DNA of 64,000 bases from Phytophthora hibernalis (GCA_012656075.1 JAAKBF010000083.1:62001-126000); one strand, 5' to 3'; positions 24,601 through 36,361 are shown, counted from the first letter of the stretch. Notes: generated by a model not told the origin, from the letters alone. Numbers and translations are program-made.

Positions 24601-25267
24601 CACGGACCGGACCGAGAAGGCAGACCTCGGTCTGGCGTTATGGGAGCGACGCCACTGGGTCCAGGTCGCTGCCATTGAAGCTTGCGTCAGAAGATGGTGT
24701 ATCGAACGTTCCAGCAAACCCCGTGAAGCGCCGACCGAGGTTTTTTGGTGGAACCCAGCTACCTCCGATACTCGTTTGGGGTGATCGAGGGCTCCGACGC
24801 CCGAGGATTGGGTCGGCGGGCTCGCAACTCTGGACGCTCGGCAGCTATGGCGGAACTGCTAGGTGGACGCACCCTCCAGCCATCCATTCAACACGACTTT
24901 CGCGCCGTGTAACTCTCCGGTGCCCTTGTTCGTACGTCGCGGCATGACCGAGGCGGAGGTGGTTTCGGGTAGCATGGTGGATTCGTCCTTACCGTCAGCT
25001 TCGGTCGTGGTTCCTTGGGTCGCTCAGACCTCGGCTGCTGCTTCTCAAGGACCAGCAGACGAAGAGGAGAAATACGAAGGCCAGACCGAGGACTCGGCCG
25101 CTCCCGCTGCTACTCCAAATGCCGACGGTTCTGTGTCTGGCCAGACATCAAACCTAGATGTGTTGGCGGACCTTGCTTTCTCTGCCGATGCCTCGACATT
25201 GGCCATGCGCCTTTGTGCTTCATCATTCATCCCCTCTTGCTACTCCCACACAGTCCGAGTTCCGTAG
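21676..25267 (+). pseudogene. Opposite-strand, spliced gene remnant inside Gypsy A (unknown function)
   Basis: Runs against the Gypsy polarity, between integrase and the 3' LTR. Reconstructed reading: exon 21676-21735 (starts MTPPSRLLSD), an intron with GTAAAC...CCTCAG, then coding from 21806 in one frame to about 22290 despite two stops. A heptad-like stretch follows (ETQEREKFERLSAQTSSEES). A second intron is at 22716-22780 (GTAGGT...TTCAG), followed by ITADDINWELLGLAPPS and a basic, nuclear-signal-like RRRNRRKRLRKQ. Ser/Pro-rich repeats span 23300-24300. A Trp-rich block lies at 24400-24870 (AEWTNPGHPWQKV, ALWERRHWVQVAAIEACV), and an acidic tail at 24945-25266. I recognise no family. It could be an antisense accessory ORF of this Gypsy lineage or a captured host gene. 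Stops and frameshifts show decay. Confidence 0.6.
23320..23530 (+). repeat. Short tandem repeat encoding Ser/Pro-rich peptide
   Basis: Imperfect repeats of about 30 bp built on CCACCTGGTTCACCACCAAC and GTCGCCAC. On the plus strand they encode PPSPPPGSPPTS-type units; on the minus strand they encode DVGGEPGGGL-type units. The plus-strand phase is in keeping with the antisense gene. Confidence 0.8.
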
Positions 25268-25803
25268 TTCATTACGGGTGTAGTTCGAGCTCCAGTAATT
25301 CCGCCTAATCCAAATCCACTTCTCGTTCGTTCACATCATATACACATATACAAATTGTAATGCAGTAGTCGTATTCGTCTGACACTGCGGGCTGCATAAA
25401 CCCCGCAGGCAGTTCCATTCGTCACTCTCGATATCCAGCCGAGCCTTCCTGGAGGTCCGGTCGTCTGTTGATCGGTGACTTTCATTCTGGTGCAGTATCA
25501 TTTCTCATCTGTCTCTACGGGCTGTACCAACCCCGTTCAATCTTCGAATCTTCGGTAGCGTCCCGGGCTAGTCCTCGTCGGCAACCTGAACCATTTGGAG
25601 TCGTCGTTCGCTGCGCTGGGTCCGTAGATAGTCGTAGAGCAACCCTCCGCATGACACGTTCGATGCTGGTTCCCAGGTGGGCTCGTCCTAGCCGACCCAC
25701 TTCACCCGGAACTCTCTGACGGCGCGGTTGGTGCTCGTAGATAGTGGTGAGCGGTCACCCAGAATAGCTTCCACTTCATATTCGCCCTCCACTCGGTCGG
25801 GTT
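25268..25803. other. Spacer between antisense gene end and integrase end
   Basis: Mixed-composition sequence with no supportable gene; presumably the Gypsy A region just 3' of pol. Confidence 0.4.
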
Positions 25804-27349
25804 CTAGCTATCTTCCGACAACAGCTCCTCATCGAAGTCGGTTCTCGACTCCTCGGTCACTCCATCCGACAGTCGACTCTTCGGTCGGTCCCCGAACTCG
25901 TTCACCGCCTTGAACCGCGATACGTGCACTACTGGGTAGAACCGATAACCACTCTGATCTGGTAATTCTAACTCGTATGCGAATTCTTCGACCTTGTTCT
26001 TGATTCTGAACGGCCCTTGCCATCGGTGCGCCAACTTCTTGGTCAATCCTGGTTTTACGCGTTCCATGTAAAGCCACACTCTGCCTCCTGGTTTGAAAAG
26101 AGACCTCGGTGCTCCGCCTGCAGTTTCGGGGGTGCCCCTGTCTCTTCTTGCTCGGTGTCCGAGGCTTTGTTGTCACCAGTTTCCGTTGATACTCCCTGCT
26201 GCCCAGCACCCGCTCCGTGTCTCCACTGTTCGGTACCATGTCATCCTCGCCGTCGTTCATTTGATTTCTCGGTACTGCGTCTGCTTCACGTCGGCTAAGC
26301 GACTCATTGTGCTCGCGTGCTCTCCAAGCTTTCTCGACTCTCTGGTAATCCATCGCCATTTTCCATGCGATTTCTTGTTGTCGATTCACTTCCCGGCGCC
26401 ACGCCAGCGCATCAGTTTGTCCTCGGGACCCTCGTTTTAGCAACGACTACATTGCTCGCAACGTGGACTGCGCGTCCCAATCATGAACGAGGTAGAACGG
26501 GTATCTTTCCGTGTGCCATCTTGGGAGTTTTCGATTGCAAAGTCTAATCGCTCGGGAATCTCGATCAGTCTTGCTGCAACGGGTCTTCGGCATACACTCG
26601 CACTAACTGCTTGACTGTCTTCACTGACTGTTCTTGCTGTCCATTTGCTTGCGGCCGATAACTCAGCGTCGCCCTCGACCGAGACTGCATCATCTCGGTG
26701 AATGCTTGGAAAACCTCACTCATAAACCGAGGATCTCGATCATGTCGGATCATAGTTGGCGCTCCGAACCTTCGGTAGACACATTCTTTGAAAGCTTGAG
26801 CAGCCTTCAACGCGGTAGTATCCGACATCGCTTTTCCCATGACAAATCCCGTGAACGTTGAAATAGCAACAGCGCAGTATTTCCTCTTCGAGACTTCGGT
26901 AGCTGTATGACGAAATCCATCGACACCACCTGGAATGGTCTCTCGGCCAGTACATTTCCTGGAGAATATCCCTTGAGCTGTGGGCGACTTTTGCTTGAGC
27001 TGCAGTCCGGGCATGGCCGTACATGTCGCTCGACGTCCGCGTGCAGTCCAATCCAGTAGTATTCCATTTTTGCTCGATGTTAGGTTCGACCGATGCCTTG
27101 GTGGCCGCCTTCTAACGAGTCATGGCAGCTTTGTAACACTTCCTGAATCATCGTCGTGGGAACCACCAGACGCATCATGGTCTCTTCTTGGTTTTCGTCG
27201 CCCCACCGACGACTCGCTCCGATGATATACAACACTCCATCTTCGCTTAGTGCAAACTTGTCGGCCATTTTCCATGCGTCTCTCGCTGCACTATAACTCA
27301 AGCTGGCTTCTTCGCCTCGGAGAACGGCCTTGAGTTTTGCTATCTCCAC
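25804..27349 (-). pseudogene. Gypsy A integrase
   Basis: Integrase catalyses insertion of the cDNA. The N-terminal zinc finger is present as HDSLEGGH ... CPDC. The core shows the catalytic acidic residues in the order MDFVIQLP, RHDRDPRFMS and NGQQEQSVKTVK. The C-terminal part (LAHRWQGPFRI, FYPVVHVSRFK) is the usual chromatin- or DNA-binding tail of Gypsy integrases. Frames change near 26560, 26900 and 27070, so the copy is dead. It lies downstream of RNase H as expected for Ty3/Gypsy. Confidence 0.85.
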
Positions 27350-27699
27350 TCTTCGTCTTGGGCAGCGGAGATCCTTCGTCTTCGCTCTTCTTGAATAGCC
27401 ACCGGGTCGACATCGCTTGCCTCTAGTACTCTGACGCTATTATCGGGTGTTGGTAGCTGGGTCTCTGTTACGTTCTGGATCTGAGATTGACTCATCCGCT
27501 TCGTCTCGTCGTGCTGCGTCATCATAGCCCAACACCGATGGTTCACTCGCAAACCGGACACGCTTCTTCTTCGCCCTTGCTTGCCGACGGGTTGTGACGG
27601 CTATGTAGTCCGGCGCATCCTCACAAAATCGAAGAAATATTTGTCGCAGGATATCTTGCGGACACGCGGGTCTGGGCGAGGTTGACCAATACTTTCTCG

Positions 27700-28322
27700 T
27701 TAGCGATGGCTTCGCAAAGGGTTGGCGGGGAGGCTTCTATCGAAGGCTCGTAGATGACTTCTTCGATTCGGTTGAGCTCGATTAATTCCGTTTTCTCTGG
27801 TTTCCGCCGAGACTACGCTGAACTCTTTGCTTTTGAGGGCTTCTGTCGCTAGCGAGTCCGCGGCGGCATTTAATTCTCGGACAACGTGGAGGTATTTCAC
27901 CGACCGAAGCCTGGCCGTGAGTTCTCGGTGATGATTTAGTTGGGCCATCAGAGTTTCCTTCCGACAAGCCATCACCCCTAGTGACTGCTGGATTGCGAGT
28001 CTCAAATCCCCACCATGATTAACTCCTCGGCGCCATGCTCCAGCGCTGCCAACACGCCATTGTTCATACCGGCGTAATCAGCGAGGTTTACCATGGTGGT
28101 CTCGAGATAATCACTCTCAGCTGTCACTACCGTCTACTCCGGCAAGTTCCATAAAATCCATGAGCAACTACCATACCCACCGTTCTTCTCCGTCTCGGCC
28201 GAACCATCAAATGACATCACCAGCCCATCGTAAGGCCTCATGCATATAGCAAGTGTGGGTCCATCCGAGCAGTCTGCGACCCTCGGGACGGTGGTGTCAC
28301 TGGGGCCAACGAGTCTTCGAGT
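27700..28322 (-). pseudogene. Gypsy A second RNase H domain, N-terminal side cut by LINE
   Basis: Reads FDGSAETEKNGGYGSCSWIL, then NLADYAGMNNGVLAALEHGA, then VRELNAAADSLATEAL. These are the metal-binding aspartate, the alanine-rich helix and the final Asp-bearing helix of an RNase H fold. A TAG interrupts after ILWNLPE. This resembles the additional (archaeal-type) RNase H reported in some Gypsy lineages, because a first RNase H follows the RT at 39080-39390. The upstream side ends at 28322, the 3' tail of the LINE. Confidence 0.7.
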
Positions 28323-28609
28323 TTTTTTATAATAGTAAGGGTGAGGTGTATTGTGTTACTAGACCTAAGCCATGAACTCTAATCACCATTCCAGATCGAC
28401 TGATCGTCTGATCCAGTATATTGCGTGGGCTCCTGAAGTCTCCGTACTGCTCCCACCACTCCTCCGCACTCCACCTTCCGTGCACCTTCTCCTGCTCATA
28501 CCAAGTTGCCAGCATTTCTCCTCTCCAGCCAGTGGCTCACGTCCTCATCCGCTCTCTTCTACTTCCTTCAGCAAGTGCGTCACCTGCTCAGGCAGCCCCT
28601 TCGCGTAAA

Positions 28610-29358
28610 TCAAGCTTTTCTGCTGTCCATCACCAGATTCGCTAACCAATCTGCCGCCTTGTTTTGAGCCCGGTAATGGTGTTGCCAGCTACACACCTCG
28701 CATTCATCCGCGAGTCGCCTCGTCTTCTGGTACCAGTGGACCAGTTTCCTGGCCTTGGGAGCCTTCCTGTTCTCCATCATGCTCAAAATGAGCGCGCTGT
28801 CGCCCACTACATGCATACCAGTCCATCTTTTCGCCGCTGTATGAGTCAGCAGTCTGTGCAATCCCACCATCTCCGCAAGGTTGTTGGTGGTGGCTCGATT
28901 GCTCAACGCCGTCGCTGCCGCCCAGATCATCTCCGGTGTTTCATGTTTCCATTCCAAGATCACACTGCCACTGCCCCCGGACCCGGGTTACCACGCGAGC
29001 CCCCATCGAAGAAGCCTACGCGCGTTCTCGTGTTCCCAGTCAGTCGTTCCTGTGTCTCCGCATCTCTCCTCCACTTTCTCGTGATTTCCTTGGCCACACA
29101 CCATTTGTGAAATGACGTCCTGTTAAACGGAAAGAATCTCAACCTGAATCTCTCACCCGCTTCTCTAAGCATCGTATTCAACCCCGCGAGAGCCTCCGGT
29201 AAAGTACACCCCCTCCCCTCCGGGTATTGACGTTCTACATTCCAGCGCCATATCGCCGTCAGCGTGATCACCACGCCCATTGCCCACACGGTGTTGGCCA
29301 CTTCGTACGCGTGTTCCCAAACGTCAGCGTCCTGCTCTTTCCCCAGCTCATCAGCCAC
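28610..29358 (-). pseudogene. LINE terminal RNase H domain
   Basis: FFDGGSRGNPGPGAVAV carries the first metal-binding Asp (about 29000). ATTNNLAEMVGLHRLL carries the Glu, GDSALILSMM the second Asp and HHYRAQNKAADWLANLVMD the last Asp. Full set of RNase H1-type residues is visible across two frames joined near 28962. Removes RNA from the RNA-DNA hybrid. Confidence 0.85.
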
Positions 29359-29418
29359 CTGGGCAGCTTGTTGATTTTGAATCTGGAGATGTCGTTAATC
29401 ACGTCTGAGTCCTCAGTT

Positions 29419-30660
29419 CTACATCGTTCTGTTCTTCCCCACAGACGTAACAGCTGACTCCAGTGCTCCTTCGCTTCCGGGCATTGCCACACTAGGTGCG
29501 CTGTGCCACCCTCTCCGCGTGATTCGCAGGCCACTCGGGCACATGTGTATCCTTTCTTGTCCTTCCTCCACAGCCTCAACCTGTTGAGTTTCAACTTCAT
29601 CACATTTTGCGCTTGATAGGGTGTGACCCCTCAAAGCGGTGAATTGTACTCCAACGTAAGCCTGCGAGTGCTCCAGCTGTCGCAGGATCATTCGCTTGCC
29701 AACTCTTCTTGATTTCTTGTTTCGCGGCTCTGGCCATCTCTCTTCATCGGGTAGCAATAAGCGTTTTGTACTGCTTTCTAGAATGTTCCATCTCCTCTTA
29801 CATGCCCAGATGGGCATCATTCTCGTCAATCCTGGGCGAGGCGTCAACCAGACTGTGCTTAATGGCACTGCCAGCACTCTGGAGATCGCCAACTCCACTG
29901 TTTCGGTGTCAGCCCTTTGAAATCCTCGTGAGCCAGAGCCCCAGGTGTGCTGAATTTCCACATCGTTACCACACACCTCAAATATGTGGTGCTTGTCCGC
30001 TGCTCCGTGCTGTACTCTAATCATCTCTTCCTCCCTGCCTTTGAACACTATCTCCGGGTAATTGGCTACCACATTTAGGCACCACTCGCGGAACAGGTGG
30101 GCGTCTTTGCTTGACAGCGGCATAATTTTTGTCCCCTGTGGTGAAAGTGATCACATGTATTCATCTAGCCACGTCCTCTAATCGTGAGTCTCTCCCCGCT
30201 CTGCGCCCACACCTGTAATCCCTTGCTCTCCTTGACGTTGCATCATTCATCCAAACCACGTTGCTCAAGCTTATCTTCTTCAGAGCTGTGTGCAACAACT
30301 CTCCTCTTTGTTCCGCTCGTTGCCGCTTCGCCTTAATCAAGGCCAGCAACGCCATTCCCACCGCTGTGAAAGTGAGACCCAGTCGCTCCCACTTCGTCGT
30401 GACCCCATTGCGGAACCTCAACACCTTTCTAAAACATTTTACTCCTCTATCCAGCTCAGGCTGACCAGTATGACCTTCTGCGAACGCCCTCTCGACCCAC
30501 GGTCGCCCAGTTGTCCACATCGAGCCCATCAATTTAGTTGGGTTCTGTTGGATGTTGGGAACAATGTGAGTTGCATCGCACCCAGCTTTCTTAACCAGGA
30601 TATCTCCAATCACCTGCTTGTTCCTGTCCGTAGTTAACGCCCATCGTTCCACCCTTGCGC
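29419..30660 (-). pseudogene. LINE RT connection region and zinc-binding motif
   Basis: Contains CARVACESRGEGGTAHLVW followed by QCPEAKEHW (about 29470-29550), the C-x4-C...H-x4-C motif of RT-associated zinc-binding domains, in the correct place between RT and RNase H. The stretch from 29600 to 30660 is the helical thumb/connection part and has several frame changes. Confidence 0.7.
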
Positions 30661-30664
30661 ACTC

Positions 30665-31850
30665 ATGGCTGCCAGTTCGATCCCTAAGTTAGGAACTCCC
30701 AGTTCGCCTTCTTTCTCGAATTATCCACTACTGCCACCTGCACCCATCCTGACACAGCTGTTTCCGGCTCTGCAAAGTATGGTTTCCATACGAAGTTACG
30801 GATGCACTGATCCGCTGTCCGCACCAGTTCCTCTGTGGGCCACGCGTGTCGAGCCACGTAGAGCAGCTTAGGAATGATGACAGCAGAAGCAATGGCTGCC
30901 CTTGCGCTACAGTGTTCGTTTTAATTTCCGCTAACGTGAGCCTCACTCTGAGAGCCCCGAAGGCTTTAGTCCACGCTTCCTCCGTGACATCTCCTTCACC
31001 AGCGAAGTGCCCTAAGTACCTCGTGCATTTGGTCACTTCAACCACACTATTGAAGTGATGGCTTTCCTCCATCCGAGTCCTCTCTACTCCGGCTCTTGTG
31101 CCTAACCTGACAGCTGCCGACTTCGCCATGTTTAGTTGGAGACCTGAGCACGCATAAAAACGGGCCACCGCCATAATTGCTGCCCGCTGCATCTGGCTGC
31201 TTGCAATGTATATCGCAGTGTCATCCGCGTAGCTCGCAACCTTCAGTTGTATCTCCGGTCGCTTGTTATCTAGCGCAATTCCTCTGATGGAGTCCTCATT
31301 CTATCTCGTCGTAAAGCAGATCGACCGCTAAAATGAATAGCAATGGCGCAAGGGCAGCCCTGCTTTATACCCTTGGTCACTCTGACGGCCCTTGATAATT
31401 CACCATTCGCCATAAATCGTACCGTGGTGTTGGTGTGAGTTGCAGCAATGATCGCACAAAACTTCGGAGGCAGTCCCTTTCTCCGAAGCACCTCCAGCAG
31501 GAAGTCCTGATCTAGGGAGTCGTAGGCTTTAGCGAAGTCTAGTAGCAATACTTGCGCATCTGTTAGTTCCAGTCCCTCCTGGCATGCTGCTTTAGCCGCC
31601 TCATAGAGATCCAGCACCTCATGAATCGTTTTCCCGGGATAAACCCGCACTGAGTGTTGTGGACCAGTTTAGAGATGTGCCGCCTCACTCTCCAAGCTAA
31701 AATTCTAGTGAAGATCTTATAATCCGAATTTAATAGAGCAATGGGCCTGTAGTTCATCGGGTTACTTGTATCGCCACCCTTACTGATGCTGAAAAAAGGC
31801 CTCCACAAAAGAAGGCGGCGCCGTCCCAGTGTCCATACCATCATTCAGGA
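30665..31850 (-). pseudogene. LINE reverse transcriptase
   Basis: NYRPIALLNSDYKIFTRILA, then LLLDFAKAYDSLD (catalytic Asp), then KGIKQGCPCA and SYADDTAIYIA (YADD at about 31222-31233) are the ordered RT motifs. Frames shift near 31300 and 31560. Synthesises cDNA at the nicked target. Confidence 0.9.
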
Positions 31851-32474
31851 TGCGCGTGATAATTGGCACCATCGAGTCACTGTTGTCCTGGTAGAATTCG
31901 TTACCAAGGCCGTCCGGCCGCATGCCTTACCGCGTTTACCTTTCCTTATCGCTCTCTCCACCCCCCACTGTAATTTCAGCGTCATTATCGCTGAGATCCT
32001 CCGTTTTCCATAGAGCGGCCATTCGACCTACATAAGTCCCAATTGACACCTTGTCTACCGCTGCTCCATGAAAGATAGGCTCCCAGCAGCCAGCGAAGAT
32101 ATCAGTTTTCTCATGCTGCCTCCGTTGAGTGCAACCTGCCTCCTATGTCAAGGTGGGGATTACATTGTCTCCACACTTCGTACAAATGCGCTTAAAAATG
32201 ACGGGTGTTCGCCTTTGAGGACCACGCATTTTTGGCGATCAGTATCCTCCGCTTCAGTGTCCGTCGGCTCTCCTGCTCTTGCTGAAGCTTATCCAGAATC
32301 TGCGTCCATTCCTCTGCACCTCCTTCCTTGGTCGGGTCACACTTCTCCAACATACACTTGATTATCTTAATCCTTTGGCGGAAGCCATTCGTCATGCGTC
32401 GCCTCGTGTGTGACTTGAGCTCCGCCATTTCCGTTTTGAGGTCCTGCTTGAAACGATTCCAGTCTTCTCCAGTC

Positions 32475-33529
32475 TCATTCGCCTTGGCCTTTGTCTGTTC
32501 CTTTCTGTGTTCCAGCAGACGTTACTGGATTAGGTTGTCGGTGGCTGTCTTCACGAAAGCTGGCGGCGGATAGACCTTGGCCGTTTTTTGAGACGGATGG
32601 CTCCCTTTGGCTGATGCAATTCGAGCAGCACTGTTCTGTGATCTGCGCCACACGGGGACTCTTCCGCTGTACACCCCTCACCAGTTTCTTGGCCTCCGCA
32701 CTCAGATACCAGCGATCAAGTCGTGACGTGCCTATCGCTCCACTGGCCGCTTTGTGGGTATGTGTACGATGTTCCACGGCGTAGCGTCGAATGTCTTCAG
32801 TTCTTCTGCCACATGGCATATTGTAGTATCCAGTGTCCACTAGGCCCCATTTAGCTACCAGCCTCTCTAAATCCTTGGCTCCGCAGTCATCTCTTGAGTC
32901 GCCCCCTATCCTATCAACATCTTGGTGCAAAACACAATTAAAGTCCCCGCCACAGACTATCGTGGCGTCACCCGGCATCTCAATCTTTAGCAGGGTCTGT
33001 AGAAATTGAATTCGCGTCCCTCCATGTGATGGCGCGTAGACATTCACAAGAATGCAGGTTTGACCCGCTAACTCCCCACGAATCATAAGTAAGTGCCCCA
33101 ACCAATGCTCCTTACCCCATGGCTTCGCATTTTTCATCGCTCCATTGGGATTCACCAGTATGACCACCCTAGCCCGTCGTTCTACCCTGCTCCCATCCCT
33201 GATGGCCAGAAGAACATCGTACTGGCAGTTCCGTTTTTGAAGCCCCACATTGTTGCATGTTGACTCTGTGCTGTTTCGTGCTCATTCTCATGTAGATGAG
33301 TCTCTAAGAGAAATATCAGATCTCGCTGACCACGCTCATGCTGCTCTTTGATACCATGTAATTTGCGGCTCAGGTGCTGCAGGTGGGTAGCGAGACCTCT
33401 GACATTAATCGTCGTTAACCCAATGGTTCTGTCGTTCCTGTGCTGCATTAGTTTGTGTTCTCTTTCCGCATATTCTTCCTTCCTCTTCTGACGCCTGACT
33501 TCCCTCCTCAACCGTCTAAACTCTGTCAT
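32475..33529 (-). pseudogene. LINE apurinic-type endonuclease
   Basis: GLTTINVRGL, FLLETHL, VYAPSHGG, GDFNCVLHQDVDRIGG and RLDRWYLS are the ordered motifs of the endonuclease/exonuclease/phosphatase fold that nicks the target in APE-type LINEs. The frame changes near 33240. Confidence 0.88.
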
Positions 33530-34056
33530 CCTGCTAAAAAAGACCGAAATCTTCTTCTGCTCTTCCTCTTTCCTTCCGCATTGGTTTGTTTTTCAATTGG
33601 GGCTACTGTACATTCAAAGAGAGGTGATTACCAGCAACACTGGGCTTCGACTCCGAGCTAAGCCCAGTCGTAAGTTCGATACCTTCCTTCGCGGCCGTCA
33701 GCCCAGCCGGTGCATTGTCGTCCGTATCCATCGACGTCATCCTAGTTGCGTCGCTGCTCCCCAGAGTGAGCGCTACTCCCTCTCAGTCGACCCCATCTCA
33801 TCCCGGGCCCTGTGCTCCGTCCGCTGCAGACTCAGCTCCATGATCGACCCGATTGGGTCTTGAGCTGCATCCGTGACCAGCCTCGCTCCTACTAAGCTAT
33901 GTTCATGCTCAGTACTTCCTTGCGCTTGCTCAGATCCTCACCCGTTTCTGGTTGGTCGTCGCCCCTTTCACTACATTCCGCACTGCCCGCTCTACTGTCC
34001 GTACTTCGGGTCCTGCTGCTCTTGTATTTGGCTGCTTTGCGGATGATCTTGAGCTC

Positions 34057-35060
34057 TCAAATAGCGGCTCTAGTCGTCTTCATCTGATCATACGGTCCTG
34101 CATCCAATCCCACTCTACCATTTTTCGCCAGGATTTCGTTCCTCGCTTCCGCCAGTTTTTCCATTCGCGCCGTGTAGATGACATGTTTGTCTGACGCGTA
34201 CGTTACCGCTTGGAAATGGTTGCCACTATCTCGCCAGCGTAGCACCAGAATGGCCGGCAGGATTCCTTTTATGGTAAGGTCCCCCAGTAGTTGCATAGCT
34301 TCGCTCGTAGGCAGCGTCTCCACCACCCCCGTTTCGATGACGTCCTCCTTTGAGACGCTCGCGTTGCAGAAGGAGTATGTCTGCGCCCTCGCTTGACCCG
34401 ACGACCGCACGTCCAGGACGAAGAGAGTTTCTCTTGCGTGCATTGCCATGGCTTTCAAGTGCGCGGGTCTCACCCAATAATGTAAGGGCACCGGCGCCTT
34501 GACCGATTTCTTCCGTTGCGCCACATAGTGATTTGATAGCGCACATACTTGGTCCTCCCATGTGCCGTCCTTTGCCGATTGACCGATCGCTTCTAGCTCC
34601 ACACATAGCTCCTCCGGGTGCAATCGGACTTCATCCATCAGATTGGCAAGCATACCATTGATTACGTGCTTCTCGAGTAAGTTGACTTCTTCAGCTAGCT
34701 CCGTCACCGGGGTTATCAACCCCTCTGAGCAATTCGTGAGCGCTGCATAGAAGGCTAACCACCCACATTGGCCAGTGGTAGCAACATCCACGACTTGGCC
34801 TTCTAACAAGGCCAGCCACACATCCAGTGGTGCCCCTCATCAGTAGCAGGAGTAAATTTGACCAGTTCGCAGTCATCCATGTACTCAGCCATCGGTTGAT
34901 CCGACAGCTCCACTTCACCACTTTCCTCTGCGTGTCGCAACTCAGCGTCCTGGGCATCCTGCACCGACTCGGTCCCAGTCTTGTCTGGGAGGTCCCGCTG
35001 AGGAACCTCCATTGTCGCCTGCCTCTTGCTCATGCCTTCTTGCAAATACCGGTGCATGAA
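34057..35060 (-). pseudogene. LINE-encoded OTU-like cysteine protease domain (putative)
   Basis: The peptide has VDVATTGQCGWLAFYAALTN near its start, with the candidate nucleophile Cys encoded at 34765-34767. About 183 residues later comes SGNHFQAVTY, with a candidate catalytic His. The pair resembles the OTU pattern (D-G-x-C near the start, H-hydrophobic-A/V near the end), but the Asp before Cys is not canonical (TTGQC). An acidic N-terminal part precedes it at 34803-35057 in another frame. Function in the element is inferred; deubiquitination is possible. Confidence 0.45.
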
Positions 35061-35622
35061 TAGCTACTGCTGTAGCCAACCCCTCAGTTTCTTCCCTTTC
35101 GTTGTGGCTCGTCTCGGTGATAACGATTTGGTCGCCAATCTCCTATTTGACTTCTCTGCCTCCTCACTTTTCGCCTCTTTGCTTCGCCCCTGAGACCCAC
35201 TCATCAGGGGCTCTGCGCTTTGGCGACGTAGAGGATGGCCTCCTTCGTTCATTCTCCGCCTGAGTTCTTTGCTGATTCAGCCCCTTCCCCCGTGGTCGTG
35301 TCCTCCTGTCTCTACCTCAGTCCTCGGCTTCCAAGCAGCTCTGACCCATTTCCTCGTTAGGGAGCAACCCCGTGTCTGCATCTCATCTGTTTGCACTCCT
35401 CTGCACTCTCCACGTTTCGTCCGTCTTCGTCCTTTGGCTCAATCGTGTCGAAAGCATCTTGCATTTCTACGTCCGGCTCCATATATTCTTCAGTCTTCCC
35501 TCCCATTCTCTGCTTGCTTCTCTTGGGGCACGTTGCTCCTCTAAGTGACCATCCCCGTAGCTTGCGGCCGTCGGGCTTCTTGAGCAGTGGGGCTGGTGCC
35601 CTATATGAGAATCTGCTTTTTG

Positions 35623-35696
35623 AACTACTTCTCCATTTAATTCTAAAATTAAACGTAAAACACCGTGAGCTGCTGGATGTTGTGGACCAAAATTTT
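35623..35696 (-). pseudogene. nad7: nad7 fragment (mitochondrial origin), copy 1
   Basis: Minus strand encodes NFGPQHPAAHGVLRLILELN, then GEVV: the conserved N-terminus of the complex I 49 kDa subunit. It starts at the NUMT edge. Confidence 0.9.
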
Positions 35697-35807
35697 TAGA
35701 ATTTTTTTAATTTTTTAATGCCATATTTTTTTTAATTTTTTAATAAAAATAAAATATTTATAAATTAATTTTTTATAAATATATAGCAAGCCCCAATACA
35801 CTTATTC

Positions 35808-35880
35808 GGGGATATATTTCAACTGGTAGAAAATATGTTTTGCAAATATAAGGTTATTGGTTCGAGTCCGATTATCTCCA
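35808..35880 (+). tRNA. Mitochondrial-type tRNA-Ala (UGC) in the NUMT
   Basis: Cloverleaf: acceptor GGGGATA/TATCTCC, anticodon stem TATGT/ATATA with loop TTTGCAA (anticodon TGC), T arm ATTGG-TTCGAGT-CCGAT. Complete, with one G-T pair in the acceptor. Located in nuclear DNA, so probably not functional. Confidence 0.7.
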
Positions 35881-35927
35881 CATTTTAATTATTATATATA
35901 AATAATTTTATGCAAAAAAATTAAAAA

Positions 35928-35998
35928 ATACTTTACGAGAATTGAACTCGTATTTTTGCCGTGAAAAGGCAATGTCCTAACCATTAGACTAAAAGGGC
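35928..35998 (-). tRNA. Mitochondrial-type tRNA-Glu (UUC), acceptor stem broken
   Basis: Anticodon loop TTTTCAC with stem TTGCC/GGCAA, T arm ACGAG-TTCAATT-CTCGT, D arm GTCT...GGAC. The 5' GCCCTTT does not pair with the 3' AAAGTAT at the outer positions, so the acceptor seems replaced at a junction. Confidence 0.7.
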
Positions 35999-36144
35999 TT
36001 TTATTAAAAAAATTGTTTAATAAAAATAAGAAAAATCAATATGTATTATTATTTTTATTTAATTTTTATTAATTAAATAAAAATAATAAAATATATATAT
36101 CTTTAGTAGACATGATTATATTATAATTAACTTAAAAATATATC

Positions 36145-36307
36145 GTAAAGTCCTGTAGAATATTAATTATTTTTATAATAGTCAAACATCTATGTTTATT
36201 AATAGAGAAGGTGTTTTTATGGGCAATGTAGCGAAATTTGTGGAGTAAATCATGGATTTATGCCAATTGTTGTAGAAGCTGTTTCATTAGAAGATTATTT
36301 AACTTAG
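36145..36307 (+). pseudogene. cox2: cox2 C-terminal fragment (mitochondrial origin)
   Basis: Encodes QTSMFINREGVF then GQCSEICGVNHGFMPIVVEA and VSLEDYLT-stop: the copper-site region and tail of cytochrome oxidase subunit 2. One T is missing before the Gly-Gln-Cys motif. Confidence 0.9.
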
Positions 36308-36361
36308 TTAAAAAATAAAATAAATTTTGATTAAACTACATCATCTTATTAATAAAATAAG

